From assembly GCF_036711975.1 (NCBI RefSeq), contig NC_091972.1, forward strand, positions 30,881,001-30,945,000: a DNA stretch of 64,000 bases, written 5' to 3'. Below the pieces are notes generated by a model, which was not told the DNA's origin, did not search any database, and saw nothing but the letters and a program-made list of their open reading frames with translations. Positions 35,683 to 46,720 of this stretch are shown piece by piece. Source of the stretch: Onthophagus taurus. Taxonomy: Eukaryota; Arthropoda; Insecta; Coleoptera; Scarabaeidae. Position 1 is the first letter of the stretch. Each line of letters begins with the position of its first letter. The translations under genes and the position numbers were made by a program.

Positions 35683-36127
35683 TTAAATCTTAATTCCTTC
35701 TCTGGCTGCTTCTTCCTTGTATCTTTGTCTGTATTCTCCTTTAGGGTCGTATTTCTTTTCCAATTGATCAAAAATATCGGATTCCTTATTAATTAAATGT
35801 TTCAAAATAACTTTGCTGCCTTCTTTCTGTTTTTCGCTGCATTTGTCACAATGAGTTGCCAAAGCATCAGGTAAAACCTCTAAATATTCACAAAGTACAT
35901 TTTAATATTTATAAAAAAATCATTAAAATTAATTAATACTCACTTCTTAATTCAGCACCATCAGGGCTACATGGTCCTTTATCCAAAACACAATTTGTAT
36001 ATCCCTTCAATAACCGTTTATTATTAAGGATATCATCGATGTTAATGTTATCGTATTTCGTAGTGTATTTTTCAGCTGCGTTTACAAAAACGACAGCTAC
36101 AAGAACCAAAATTACAATCGACTTCAT
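35683..36127 (-). CDS. Chemosensory protein, 126 aa (paralog of the 14.7-kb gene)
   Basis: Exon 1 is 36127-35944 and exon 2 is 35879-35683; the 64-bp intron (GTGAGT...TTTAG) is in phase 1 after Arg61, where the other copies have Lys. Signal peptide MKSIVILVLVAVVFVNA; mature start AEKYTTKYDNINIDDIL. Cys46, 53, 72 and 75 fit the pattern. Exon 2 reads VLPDALATH, then CDKCSEKQKEGSK, and ends AAREGIKI. Nearly the same as the gene at 14735-15187, including 5' UTR and promoter, so the two arose by a recent duplication though now about 20 kb apart. Confidence 0.95.
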
Positions 36128-36240
36128 CGTTACTGTTTCTCTATGAATATCGCTTTTGCAACTAATTCAAAGATGTGAATATTCTGGTTTATATAGCGGT
36201 TATTCGCCAAAAAGTTTTCAAGTAGTAGGGCAAAGAGTTG
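36128..36240 (-). promoter_or_regulatory. Promoter and 5' UTR block shared with the 14.7-kb CSP gene
   Basis: TATATAAA on the coding strand (36188-36195) about 65 bp before the ATG. The block GGTTATTCGCCAAAAAG followed by TTTCAAGTAGTAGG (given as + strand) is shared with 15240-15300 with few mismatches. Confidence 0.7.
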
Positions 36241-37216
36241 TGTCAGTGTATAATCCTTGTTATTTGTCAATGACATTGTGTTTTCCAGTGAATTGGCGTC
36301 AGAGCGGTAGAAATTTTTGCGTCCATAAAGAGGAAAAAAAACTCGTCCCATCTATTGGTAGAAATATATTAACCCACTCTAAGTTGTTTAAATGAAAAAT
36401 ATTTGTCAAACTGGTTATTAAATCTGACGCTAATTTTTATGCAAGATGAGAATTTTATTTTTTTTCTGACTAATAAAATTCTGCTCATTAAAATAATTAA
36501 TTATTACAATAAAATAAATAAAAATGAATGTCAATGAATGTCATTTTATAATGATTTTAAGAATTTTTAACATTTTACTAATTTTTAGACGGTCAAGTTT
36601 GTATTTTTTTCAAATGTTTTAGACCTTTGAGTGTTATAGACAATTGTAAAAGAAGTTTATAAAAGATATCGAAAATGAACATTTCTTTAAATTTATTTGT
36701 TAAAAAGATTTGTGAAACATTTTATTAGAAAATTAGAAAGAATAAAATATTATTAAATCAATAAAAAATGTTAATAAAAGATCTTTAGGGAATAATTGAC
36801 AACTATGAGACTCTCTTACATCTTTTGCAAAATCTTTCCCATTTTCATTCGAAACTTTCAATTTAGTAAGAAAGTAAACCATTTTGTTCACGATTGTCTC
36901 TTTATCTGGTTGTCCTTCCATTCCACTAGTTACTATTAAAACGCTGTTCCAAATATATTTTTCAGCCTACAATGATTTTTTTGGGAATCATTACTTTATT
37001 TCTCTAATTCTCTCATTACTAATGATTTTAGTTTTAAATTCAAAAAATACTTGACAAGGTCATCATTTTCATCGCATCATTTGGCAGCGCACCAAAATAG
37101 TCATATTTAGCGATTTTAGTATTTTGGTTGTAGAAAATTTCAATTTGTTTTATACATTCTTCTGCGTCTTTTTTTAGATGGTAAAATCGTTATTGATAGT
37201 TAATATGTCGACGTCA
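36241..37216. other. Intergenic DNA
   Basis: AT-rich. A reverse ORF at 36733-36921 has no recognisable domain. Nothing else supported up to the Transib terminus. Confidence 0.4.
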
Positions 37217-37255
37217 CACAGTGGTCCATTTCGTAAATCTAGGTGGACAAAATTA
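37217..37255. promoter_or_regulatory. Transib terminal repeat resembling a 23-RSS
   Basis: CACAGTG (37217-37223), the consensus V(D)J heptamer, then a spacer of exactly 23 bp, then ACAAAATTA (37247-37255), which matches 6 of 9 positions of the RSS nonamer ACAAAAACC. The five bases outside (CGTCA, 37212-37216) are a possible Transib-type 5-bp target duplication. The heptamer is the outermost sequence, as expected for a transposon end. Confidence 0.65.
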
Positions 37256-39122
37256 ATATTGAAAAAAATAAAACTTTTTTAGACATAATTATATTCAAAA
37301 ACTCATAAAAAATGTTTTCAAAGTCTTCATCACTACTACACGAGAGACTAAATTCTTCATCTGTGGACTCCTCCTCTGCAGTGATAGATTCCTGCTCTTG
37401 AGATGACTTTTTTTGATAATGAAATTACTTCATCGAAAATATTCTCTATTTTCTTAGGAGCGAGACTTCTGAAGTTTGTAATTAGCGGATCTGACGAAAC
37501 TAATAACATATTGAACATATTCTCGGTGTTGGTGATTATGTACGTTTTTCTAGCGTGATCTCTCCGAAACCTTCGACAATCCTTGTTGCGCTCTTAGAGC
37601 GCTTCCTCAGAAAACTGCCCAATAGGAAGAAGAGTAGATTTAACAATGTCCATTCCGTGAATTATATATTATATTCAATTATATAATTGAACATACAACT
37701 TAGCAGTGTCTATGGCATATTCTTTAAATGTTTCCAAATTTATTTTGTATTCACTCGCAATTGTCTTTAATAAAACTGCAAACCGTTTAATTAGTTCCTC
37801 ATTCACTCCTTTGATCGCACTGGATAGCGATGGATTGGAAAAAAATCTTCGAACAGTGTTGCCATCATTACTTGTTCCGTAACCTGGTGTGGGAATATTG
37901 TGGATATAGTAGGCCAATTTCCTTGCGAAAGTGATCTTAAATTAATCTTTTTCGCTTGTCCACATTTTCCGTCGGTCGTTTTTTCTCACTTGCCAGGTTT
38001 GAACTTCAAGTCTGTAGGCAATGTGCAGCACACATTCGAAGCATCTTATCCACGCGTGAAGACTTGATAACCCAAAAACGTTGATGCGTGTCTAGCCAAG
38101 TTATTCATTTCTTTAGGTATTGCACCACAGATATAACACTTTTGAAATGACTCTTGTGCAATAACACAGCAGACCTTTCCGTCTATTATTGTCATCACCA
38201 TTTTGTGATCCACGAATATGTCTTTTCCTTCATTTATAATATGTGTCGGATAAAGAACTTTTATTTCTGTTTCTACTTTACTAACTTCTGTTCGAGTTAG
38301 TTCTGCAATTTCTTTCTGAAACACAAACTTTATTGGGCGACAATAGCGTGTTGGCGAAGGGCGTGGATTTGCTCATTTTATAGCTTTATTATATTTTATT
38401 TGCAGCGGAACTAATGAAATTACGAACAAGAATGCATCATCAACATGATGATGCGTTCATTTCCCATGTCCGTCCTATACATTTGCTTCTATGTACTTTG
38501 TCCTGATGCCCCATCACAATCCCACTTGAACAACATGGTCAAATGTGAGCCTGTATCTAAATTTTTTTAAATATTACTGTTACTGCTAACTAAACGTTGA
38601 ATAATGTGATCAAATAAAGCTTGAAGCTTTACTTCGGCAGTAATCTCAGTGACAGCTGTACCATCCCGATAACACCCTTTCTGTATTGTATATTCTTTGG
38701 ACTTTTATATGCTTTTTTAATTCTTGTCGCTCTTATTGGGAAATTTCAATTTCTTTTTCCTTTTGAGCGTAGACTCATCTGGGCCGCGTAAACCAGCTCT
38801 GCAGAAGATTGTGCAACTACAAGTAGTATGCGTCTTTTCTTTGTTTTGTCACTTGCCTCTTCGGAAACATGTTTGGACACTTAGCGTTTCTTATTAAAAA
38901 GTTTTTTAGTATATGATGACATTCATATGATGCCAGCAGTCTTTTAAATGCACACAAAAACTGTCAGTCACTTTTAGCATACATCCGGTTATGTGATCAT
39001 CACAGTTTTCTAATCTTAATTTGTTTATTGTATAACTGTAGACACTATAGATTCTATTGAAAACGTTTAGTTCACTTCACCACGCGTCAAATAAAGCTCT
39101 TTGAGTGAGTGCGTCGTCCATG
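37217..39122 (-). mobile_element. Transib element with RAG1-like transposase, decayed
   Basis: Reverse-strand pieces follow the order of Transib transposases, the family that gave rise to RAG1. N-terminal: MDDALTQRALFDAW, TINKLRLENCDDHITGCMLK, DSFCVHLKDCWH (39122-38940). Middle: STRYCRPIKFVF, KDIFVDHKMVMTIIDGKVCC, then the zinc-binding QKCYICGAIPKEMNN (38380-38090). C-terminal: GYGTSNDGNTVRRFFSNP, GVNEELIKRFAVLLKTIASE, IDTAKLYVQLYN (37917-37675), then FSEEALRA and NMFNMLLVSSDPLIT (37640-37480). Several frameshifts and stops. The 3' terminus at 37217 starts with CACAGTG; the other terminus was not found. Confidence 0.75.
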
Positions 39123-40236
39123 ATAGAAACTACAATAATATATAAAGTTGGTGAGATATGGTTGCAAATATTATTATTTAAACTCTTAAATAATTACTCT
39201 AACCAACCATTTATAGAAAAAATTGGAGGAATACGGAGAATTTTATATTAGCTTGACTAAAGTCGGACAATTATAGGTAAAATTTACATTATTACATCAT
39301 TCGTTTTGTAATGACATTGTCCCAATAATATTTAAAAAAAGTACATTTAGTAACTGCAAGATACTTTATTCAATCCTATCTTCGAAATTGTGAGTTTCTA
39401 ACTTAGATACGAGTGTTGAAAGTTGTTATTTGCATTCACTGAAAAGTCACTATGAAAGTCAGCAGTTTCATAGAAACGAGTGAGTGAAAATTCTTTTCAC
39501 TCAATCTAATTTTTTTCAACCACTGTTAGCTAAATATAAAACCTTTAAAGGAATGTTAACTAAAAAACGGTGGACAACACACGTGGGAAATTAATTCAGT
39601 ATTTCACTTGTATACTCGCCTTCGGTTCGTGTGGAAATCCGACACACGCGTTACTGAAAAATCGTAGTTTCCTCACTTGTACTGCAATATACTAGTACAT
39701 ACCTTTAGTTGCAGTTTTAGAAACACAGAACTGCAATTGCTAAAATACTGCTTGAAATAAACAGGGCTAATAAATGTAACGATTTAATAGGCTGCAGTAG
39801 ACCCTTTTCTACCTACGATTGCCAAACAACCCCGAACAAATAAGCAGATCCCTGTCAATTGTCAATTTATAGAGACATTAAAAAGTAGTTTGCAATTGTT
39901 ACAAACCACTTTATAAGAAAACACTTTTGTGCATTTTGTCCAGCTAAAATAGCAGTCTGAAGTACTGTGCGTCACATCGATTATCTTATTTACAACTGTG
40001 TGATTTAGATAGAATAAGCCAAAGTCGCTGAAATTATTACCCACATATTTCACCTAAGATTTTAAAAACTAAAATCATATAATGCCAACTTTAAACATAG
40101 CCGAGGTGGACTGACGTCGAGGCGCTGCGATTAATGCCACATCAACTTAAAATGATATGCAATATGAAGCGCTGCAATATGAGTATTTCAGCGCCTCGGC
40201 CGCAAACATCGGCGACTCTTACAATAGAAGCAGTAG
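39123..40236. other. Intergenic DNA, partly derived from unknown repeats
   Basis: Contains the perfect hairpin TGAGTGAAAA-ttc-TTTTCACTCA near 39480-39503, and GAGGCGCTG motifs at 40113-40200 that recur in the inverted arms of the next feature. No gene supported. Confidence 0.45.
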
Positions 40237-40818
40237 GATTTTACCTGATTAAGCCGAGATTGCTTGCGACCGAGGCGCTGCAGTTAATATATCATATCAA
40301 CCCAAGATTGATTAACACATATTGCGGCGAAGCCTTAATTGGGAGACACCATATGTTGTTAGCCATAAATTTAGCTGATCGTGAGATCATTTGTGGCCGC
40401 GGTGTTGTGATCAATACCACATTAACACAAGCTTATCCGCCTTTTCATTGCTTTCAATGTCTTTGTGGCCTGAAACCCACCATGTAGTAACTTTATTGCC
40501 TCAGACGAGATTTCTCAGATTGTTGATACATTCTTTCCAGTGTGGATTCAAACATATAGGCCTTAATTGCCTTTAGGACGGCCCGACTGTCCGTGATAAT
40601 GTTTATCGATGCATCTTTACTAGTTTCAAAACGGTGCAGAAGTTTATAGGAAGAACTTCTGCTTGAAAAATGGTTATTTCCGAAGTAAGGAATTTAATGC
40701 GGCTATTTGGTGCAGTAATGCCCAAACCTATTCCAACGAATCCAACTGTCTTTGACATCAAATGATAATAATTACAGCGCCTCAACTGCAAGCGACCTAC
40801 GCTTGATCAGGCAAAATC
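40237..40818. repeat. Inverted repeat flanking a LINE RNase H fragment
   Basis: The left arm (40237-40288) and right arm (about 40769-40818) are inverted copies of ~50 bp, both with GATTTT-CCTGAT-AAGC, GCTTGC and GAGGCGCTG. Between them, 40330-40770 on the reverse strand is a decayed RNase H segment of the same LINE family as at 20.7-21.4 kb (block near 40470-40490: GHKDIESNEKADKL, the GH..i.gNekAD. signature). Either a LINE fragment inserted into a foldback element or a captured fragment. Confidence 0.55.
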
Positions 40819-42459
40819 ATACGTTCTTTGTTAGTAGATTAATCTTAGGTTAATGTGACAATAATTGTGATGCCTCGAATAAATTTAAGATTGACAGTAT
40901 ATGAAGAACGTGTCAAAAATCAAGGTCCCTCAATTTAGAGATTGATATTTTTGTTTGTTGAAAAAAATAGCGGTAAAGTTCATAATCAATCCCTACGTAT
41001 GTTATAAAGAACACAACTTGGCCCACTTTCCGATTTTTGTTTCTAAAAACTATCTGATGAAACAATTTTAATTTTGAACAGGTGCTAGTCTGATACGTTC
41101 TTAATGGGATATACATTTAGACTCGCATGAATAGGTGCGTTTTAAGATTCTTTTTCATTACGATGTAACTAATTTCAAACATTTTGTTCATTCACTACTA
41201 TTTACGCCGCGAGTTGTTTCGCTTTGGACGTTCTAGAATTCGTTACAGTGCAGTGGTTAGAATTACTTGGAAATACATTTAAATTGTTCCTAACATTCAT
41301 ATCTTCTATGTGAACCTAAAAAGTAAAGAAAATTAATATTTAAAAGAAATACAATGTTTTTAAAAAAATGTTCATATTTTTTAAGAAAATTTTGATATAA
41401 TTTTAGGTTCATAGATAACAACGTCATTATTTATGTGTAACAAATTTTAGGGCCCACGATTTATAAAAACGTTGTTTTGAGATAATCGCGTTTAAAGTTC
41501 ACTGGCTTCCTTACCAGTGACAAGATTATGAAGCAATGACTACCGTTTTAGAACTAATAATAATAACGTATAATAATTGATGGCCGAAAGAAGGTGAAAA
41601 ATGCAAATGAAGGGCTATTTCTCGATGTCCGAGATGTTTTAAAAAATATTTACCACGTATGTAGCAGAAATGGTAGGGATTATTAACAAAGGACTTACAA
41701 ACAAATAAAATAACAGACTTTTTAGATATCAAAAATGATAATAAATAAGATGTTAACGACTAGAACAAAATAACGTTTGTACCATTGATCTGAGAACTGA
41801 TATAATCATAATAATTCATAATCATATTGCATTTAAAGTTACACCACAATCTAAGGCCGTAGGAAGATAATTTTATCCTCTATTGATAAATTTTTTCATG
41901 GGAAGACAAGAGAAAATTTATTACTCTTGTACATCAACTCAAGTCAAACCATGGATTAACAAAAACTGAAATGTTTGATGGAAATCTAGCAAATTTATTT
42001 ATAAAATTGTAAACATTATTTATAATAATTTTGGTAATTTTAATAGACGATTTTTATAGCGATAACACGTCATAATCTACACATTTATAAGGTAAAATAA
42101 AAAAAAATTAAACGTACATCACTAATAAGTTAAAAATTACTTTATGTCTGAAAAATTGAGCCAACTCTGCTAATGATTATAATTTATCGTAAAATGTGTA
42201 ATATTAGGTTTAATTCATATTTCAATACATTTCTCAAAGATCATATATTTATTTTTAAATGGTGGTTTAAATTTACTATTAAAGTATTGTTAAAGAGTTA
42301 AGTTAAGATAACTGTTTGAAAATAAAATAAGTCAGTTTAATAAAATGTAGTAATTTTATCAAATTTCTAGAGTTTGATATTTTTCATTTAAATTATGAAT
42401 TATTAAGATTTAAGAGAAGACAATTAATATGTTAAAAATCAACATATGTCACATAATAA
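40819..42459. other. Intergenic DNA
   Basis: AT-rich. A 16-bp inverted pair (CTATGTGAACCTAAAA near 41304 and its complement near 41398) brackets about 80 bp. No coding feature supported. Confidence 0.4.
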
Positions 42460-42935
42460 AACAAGCTGATAATATTTGCAGTATACTTTCAACACCTATA
42501 TAATAACGGTTCTATCTTAAATACTTATGCAAGATACATGTATTTATTTCGTGTATTTAATTGTAATTCACACCTTAATGTAAAAAGACAAGATTGACGA
42601 CACAAGTTTCATAACCATGCAATTTCTCAAGAAACCTTAGTTACCACATTTTTCACTCAAACATATCAACTAAGTACATAACAAATAAGAGAAATCTTTT
42701 CAATCTAAATAATTGTATTCTAATCGTTTGATTAAATATCCAATTTTGTTGATAGTATAAATAAAATTTGGCCAGACAACAAAATGTCATTGAATTAAAA
42801 TGTAAACTAGAATAGCATTAAAGCAAATCCAATTTTTACGAATCGCCCACTTTATGTGAGAATGAGTTTAAGCCATGTGGAAATATTTTTATGTTCAAGA
42901 CGTTCGTTGTAATCCCGCTGTTACCACTAGAGGAC
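42460..42935 (-). pseudogene. Partial decayed copy of the 49.45-kb ORF and its 3' flank
   Basis: The stretch aligns by eye, with many small differences, to about 49180-49640. On the reverse strand it keeps DYNERLEHKNISTWLKLIL, as in NYNESLEHKNIPTWLKLI of the 49.45-kb ORF. It then meets a stop and has lost the middle of the C-terminal hydrophobic part. The region upstream of YNE is missing. A truncated duplicate. Confidence 0.6.
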
Positions 42936-44474
42936 ATCGTTATTTGTAAACGAGCTACACAAGCTAGAAATGATAAGCATATAGCTGATTGGTTTATGAA
43001 AGCAAATAGAATGGTAAACAAAAAAATTTCAAGAATTTTAACTCAAAACCAATTAGAATGCCGACCGCGTTAAAAAACTAGCTAAAGAATTTATAACAGC
43101 CAAGCAGAAAATCCAAATATATAGTTTTGTAATTATGAATATCTATAATTCAGATCACAGTTGTTTTAACTTGAAAATTCATGCAGGAAGAACTTAAAAG
43201 ATGTCTCTGGCACCTTTAGAGTGGCAAAAACAATTTATAATAATATTCGTTTTGGGATTAAAGTTTGGAAAAGTATCTTCTGAATGTAAGAAGAATTTGC
43301 TAGGAAGGGTACATTTTCTATATACTGGATCCAAACCATTATTATTAACAGATACTTGGAGTGACCTCAAAAAAATTAATTACAATTTTTTTTATTCTCT
43401 TGCTATTGCTCTAAATAAACATGCCATGTATATAAATTTCAAGTTGGTAGCATTAATAGAATCTGAGCTATTTATCTTATTATAATAGGTAGTTGATGCT
43501 TTTTGTAAATTCAATACAATCCAGATTCTTAGCTTTTCATTTTCTTCATATTCACACTTGTCTTCAAACTGTCTTTTCTTCTTATTTTCTTCAAACTACA
43601 TTATTCGAGAATTCATAGAGATTCATTCTTGTCGTTTCGCCTTTCAACAATCTGTCCAGCAACTTTGACTTATTGTCGGTGAAGGTTGGTTTGTTAAAAA
43701 TCGTTACGTTATCAAGAAAATGAAAAGTATATAGGACATAGTGGTATTGCAATTGCTTAATCGCAGTCAGTATCAAATCATTAAAGCACTTGCATCTGAT
43801 CACTTTTTAGTTTTTTCTTTAAACTTTCTCAATTTTGTACCCATCCTTTTCTGAATATGATCAGTACACTTAAACTTCTTTATGTCTATCTCTTTACCAT
43901 AGAACTCTACAAGCCGGTTAGTAAGCCATGGAATCACCGTCAACCTTGAAAATTAGCACAATAATCTATTCCATGGTTAGCCCTGGCCTCATTGGGTTTT
44001 GTTTTAAAAGTACTTTATTGTACTTTATTTGGTCCAAGTATTATACTTGGACCAAATATTAATATCGACAATTTTGCTCATTTTCAAAGAAGGCGAAAGA
44101 TGACGTTTAGTTATTATGGCCACGCTTTTACCAGGAGTCATCAATTGTAATAGCAAGGTTCCCTCCTTGACCTATTCTTCGAGCCAATCGAGTTACAAAG
44201 ACTCATTTTCAGACCTTTACATCTAAAGTTCCAACAGAGGCTTCATAAATATAGCATAAATAGCATATTGTAAATTAACCTAACATTAAGGTCATAAAAT
44301 AAACACTGAGCATTGTTAAATACAGTTTGTAATAGATCATAATTGATTGATTATAAGAGCATTTACTACGCACTTTCTGCAATAAAATTTGATATTGCCA
44401 GCCAAACGGGAAAAATGATTTCTAGATATAACTACAACATCAATGACATTTTGCGGTAAGCAGTCGTAGTTATC
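42936..44474. other. Intergenic DNA
   Basis: The ORFs at 43201-43485 (+) and 43591-43803 (-) have no recognisable domain. Likely old repeat sequence, but nothing assigned apart from the hairpin at 44026-44058. Confidence 0.4.
44026..44058. repeat. Perfect 15-bp hairpin with 3-nt loop
   Basis: TATTTGGTCCAAGTA, loop TTA, then the exact complement. No U-run after it. Unusual for its perfection in AT-rich DNA; could be the end-to-end remnant of a short inverted-repeat element. Confidence 0.65.
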
Positions 44475-44721
44475 GATAAGAATCTGTAATATAAACAGCA
44501 ACCTATAAGATAAACCGGAATCTGTAGTATAGATAGCTACCTGTAATTTCGGAAGTAAGCTATAATATTGAAAGTAATCTGTAATAATGAAAGCAATCTG
44601 TAATAATGAAAGCAATCTGTAATAACGAAAGCAATCTATAATATAGACAGCAATCTGTAATATTGAAAGAAATCTGCAATACATGCGGAAATCTGTAACA
44701 TAGATTGGAATCTGTAACGTC
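44475..44721. repeat. Minisatellite, 19-bp unit, about 13 copies
   Basis: Unit GAAAGCAATCTGTAATAAT and variants, in register from 44475 to 44721. The best copies lie at 44570-44645 and both edges are more diverged. The array creates a spurious 128-codon reverse reading frame (44337-44723) with a Y/L-rich repetitive translation, which should not be taken as a gene. Confidence 0.8.
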
Positions 44722-45924
44722 AAATATTAACATCAAATATTAAGTATCGAAGCCAGCATGCTTCGCTTACTGCAATATTTAGTGCTATACATATATTCAG
44801 TTAAATGCCTCGGTATAAGACAGAGGTACGTACCTTTCCTGAGCAAGCTTACTGCATTACCAAAAGCTTTAAAAATATATTTAAAATTCACTTCAGGATT
44901 TTTATCGAATCTGTCCCCTGTCTAGTTCGAATCTGCGTACCCTTCTATAACATTTTTAAAGTTATTCTTTTCAAAATCTCAAATTTAATGATTTCTGGAT
45001 ATATCTTTGCACCCTTTTAATAGCTTGCCAGAGCAGATGCCTTGCTGAAGCTTGATACCAGCTTAAAATATTAATTGAAATACCTAGATGAAAACGTGAA
45101 TATACCATAGAATACATCAGTTAACCCAACTTTGCCCAAATTTCAGCATTTAATTAAGTAGGGTAATGTCACCTTGGGTGGACCGCCTGAAAGATTTGTA
45201 TGATGTGACAATCAAAGTGTGAAGCTAATAGCGTGAACAACAGCACCACATCCGAAAACCATAAGTTAATAAGAATCGAAATGAACAGACGTGTTTCTGT
45301 GTACAAGCGAGCATTTTGTTATAAAAACCATAAGTAAAGTCCGAATTATAATTTTGCACATTATTGTGAATTGAAAAAATATTGTGAATGTCGAATTTTT
45401 AAAGATGAGATATATTTTTTCTGTTAGTTTGGACGTTGAAATTCATCGTCTAAATTTATTAAGTAATAATTCTGATGTTAGAATACAATACCGTTGCTCT
45501 CAAAAATGTTTGTCACCTTGAGTGGACCATCTTTTGTACCCTATGTTTTTTTCTTAATGCTAAATTTACTTTTTTATGGATATAAATTGACATTAAACTG
45601 TTTTTAACCTTTGTTTATCTTTCATTGAAAGAAGCCAGACGTGTTGGAAAATGACAGCTGCTAAGAGTGGTAGCATGATCACCATGATTTTGGCTGTGTT
45701 AGTGGGAACTAGATTCCACCTTTCTTGTTGTTCAACGAAGTTAGAATGCCTCAAGATGCCATGGATGATGCTATTTATGCGGTTGGATTTACCAATGAAT
45801 CGATTTGGTTGGATGATACAAGCAGAATTTTTAAAATTTATGAAGCACTTCATTTATCACTTCATGCCATCAAATGAATCAAACTCAATTTTTACACTTT
45901 TCGATGGATTTTACTTTGTATTTT

Positions 45925-45966
45925 AGGTTCAACCGATTTCGACTTAATTTCATCAGCCGCCATGGT
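45925..45966 (-). ncRNA. Decayed hammerhead-like motif
   Basis: Reverse strand keeps CTGATGA and GAAA, but helix II is shortened by several bases and helix I no longer pairs. ATCGGT replaces the palindrome ACCGGT of the opposite copy. Probably inactive. Confidence 0.4.
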
Positions 45967-46523
45967 TTGCCATTGGGTACCATGGCGGTTGAAAATAATA
46001 ACAGCCACTCACTCATATTAATTTGTTAAAGTTATTTAAAGTTGTAATAACCAGAAGAACAGTTTTAAGTTTCATATTTTAACACGATAGCGAAATGAAG
46101 CTAGTTGTATTGTATACTGACAAAAATGCTATGAAATTTACAACTAAGTATATCATGGTATGAGTTACAATAAATTTATTGTTCTCATAACTTTTATTAT
46201 GATTTTTTTTGTAACAGTACATGTTACCGTATATACATATACTAACTTTCTATAGTTTTTTTACAATATAGATTGAAATTTAAACTTGCATTGTAAAAAC
46301 ACAATTTTCGTAATAGAGTAAAATTCCCTTACTACTGTAAATTTACAAAATAGAGAATAAAATTACTTGATAAATTACTTGTAAATTTCTTTCTTGGTTG
46401 TAAATTTTCCGTATAGGGATTAATTTTACCATCTCAACTGAATAATACGATCATATCGTACATTGTAAATCGACGTTATTATTTTTCCCAGTGTATTCAG
46501 GGTTTGTGAATTCAAACTGACGT

Positions 46524-46566
46524 GGTTACTGAAGATGATTTAAATTAAATCGAAACCGGTCTAACC
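46524..46566 (+). ncRNA. Hammerhead-ribozyme-like motif with GUC cleavage triplet
   Basis: Helix I 5' strand GGTTA (46524-46528), core CTGAAGA (46529-46535), unpaired U (46536), helix II GATTTA/TAAATC (46537-46542 with 46546-46551, loop AAT), GAAA (46552-46555), self-complementary ACCGGT for helix III, triplet GUC ending at 46561, then helix I 3' strand TAACC (46562-46566). Both helices are perfectly paired. Sequences differ from the other loci while pairing is kept. Confidence 0.65.
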
Positions 46567-46629
46567 TAAAATACAAAATAAAAATCGATTGAAAAGTGCA
46601 AAAATTGAGTTTCATTCTACGAGTACGAT

Positions 46630-46720
46630 GAAATCAAATGAATCACCAACTCTTCTCCCGTTCGATAATCATTCATCGCATCTATCAGTTGAAGCAATTG
46701 ATTCTTTACGAAATTTAGGT
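46630..46720 (+). pseudogene. pogo-type transposase fragment (second catalytic Asp region)
   Basis: The + strand reads ESPTLLPFDNHSSHLSVEAI, then DSLRNLG, matching the LLLDNH.SHls.eAidy...nG block of pogo/jerky-type DDE transposases. Only about 30 codons are recognisable. Confidence 0.55.

Larger units (their letters stand above)
45885..46625. repeat. Inverted pair of ribozyme-bearing retroelement ends
   Basis: The forward left block (about 45885-45960: CAAACTCAATTTTTACACTT, TTTGTATTTTAGGTT) and the reverse right block (about 46506-46620) are inverted copies. Each carries a hammerhead-like motif, intact in form at 46524-46566 and decayed at 45925-45966. Between them is about 550 bp without coding sequence. 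Same general layout as the foldback at 12871-13409 but a different subfamily (helix III ACCGGT here, ACTAGT there). Confidence 0.55.

Noticed and set aside
39520-39545. AACAGTGGTT on the reverse strand as the second Transib terminus
   Set aside because: Matches only part of the heptamer, and the flanking bases do not follow the 37217 end; too weak to call.
44337-44723. 128-codon reverse open frame
   Set aside because: Produced by the 19-bp minisatellite; translation is repetitive and has no domain.
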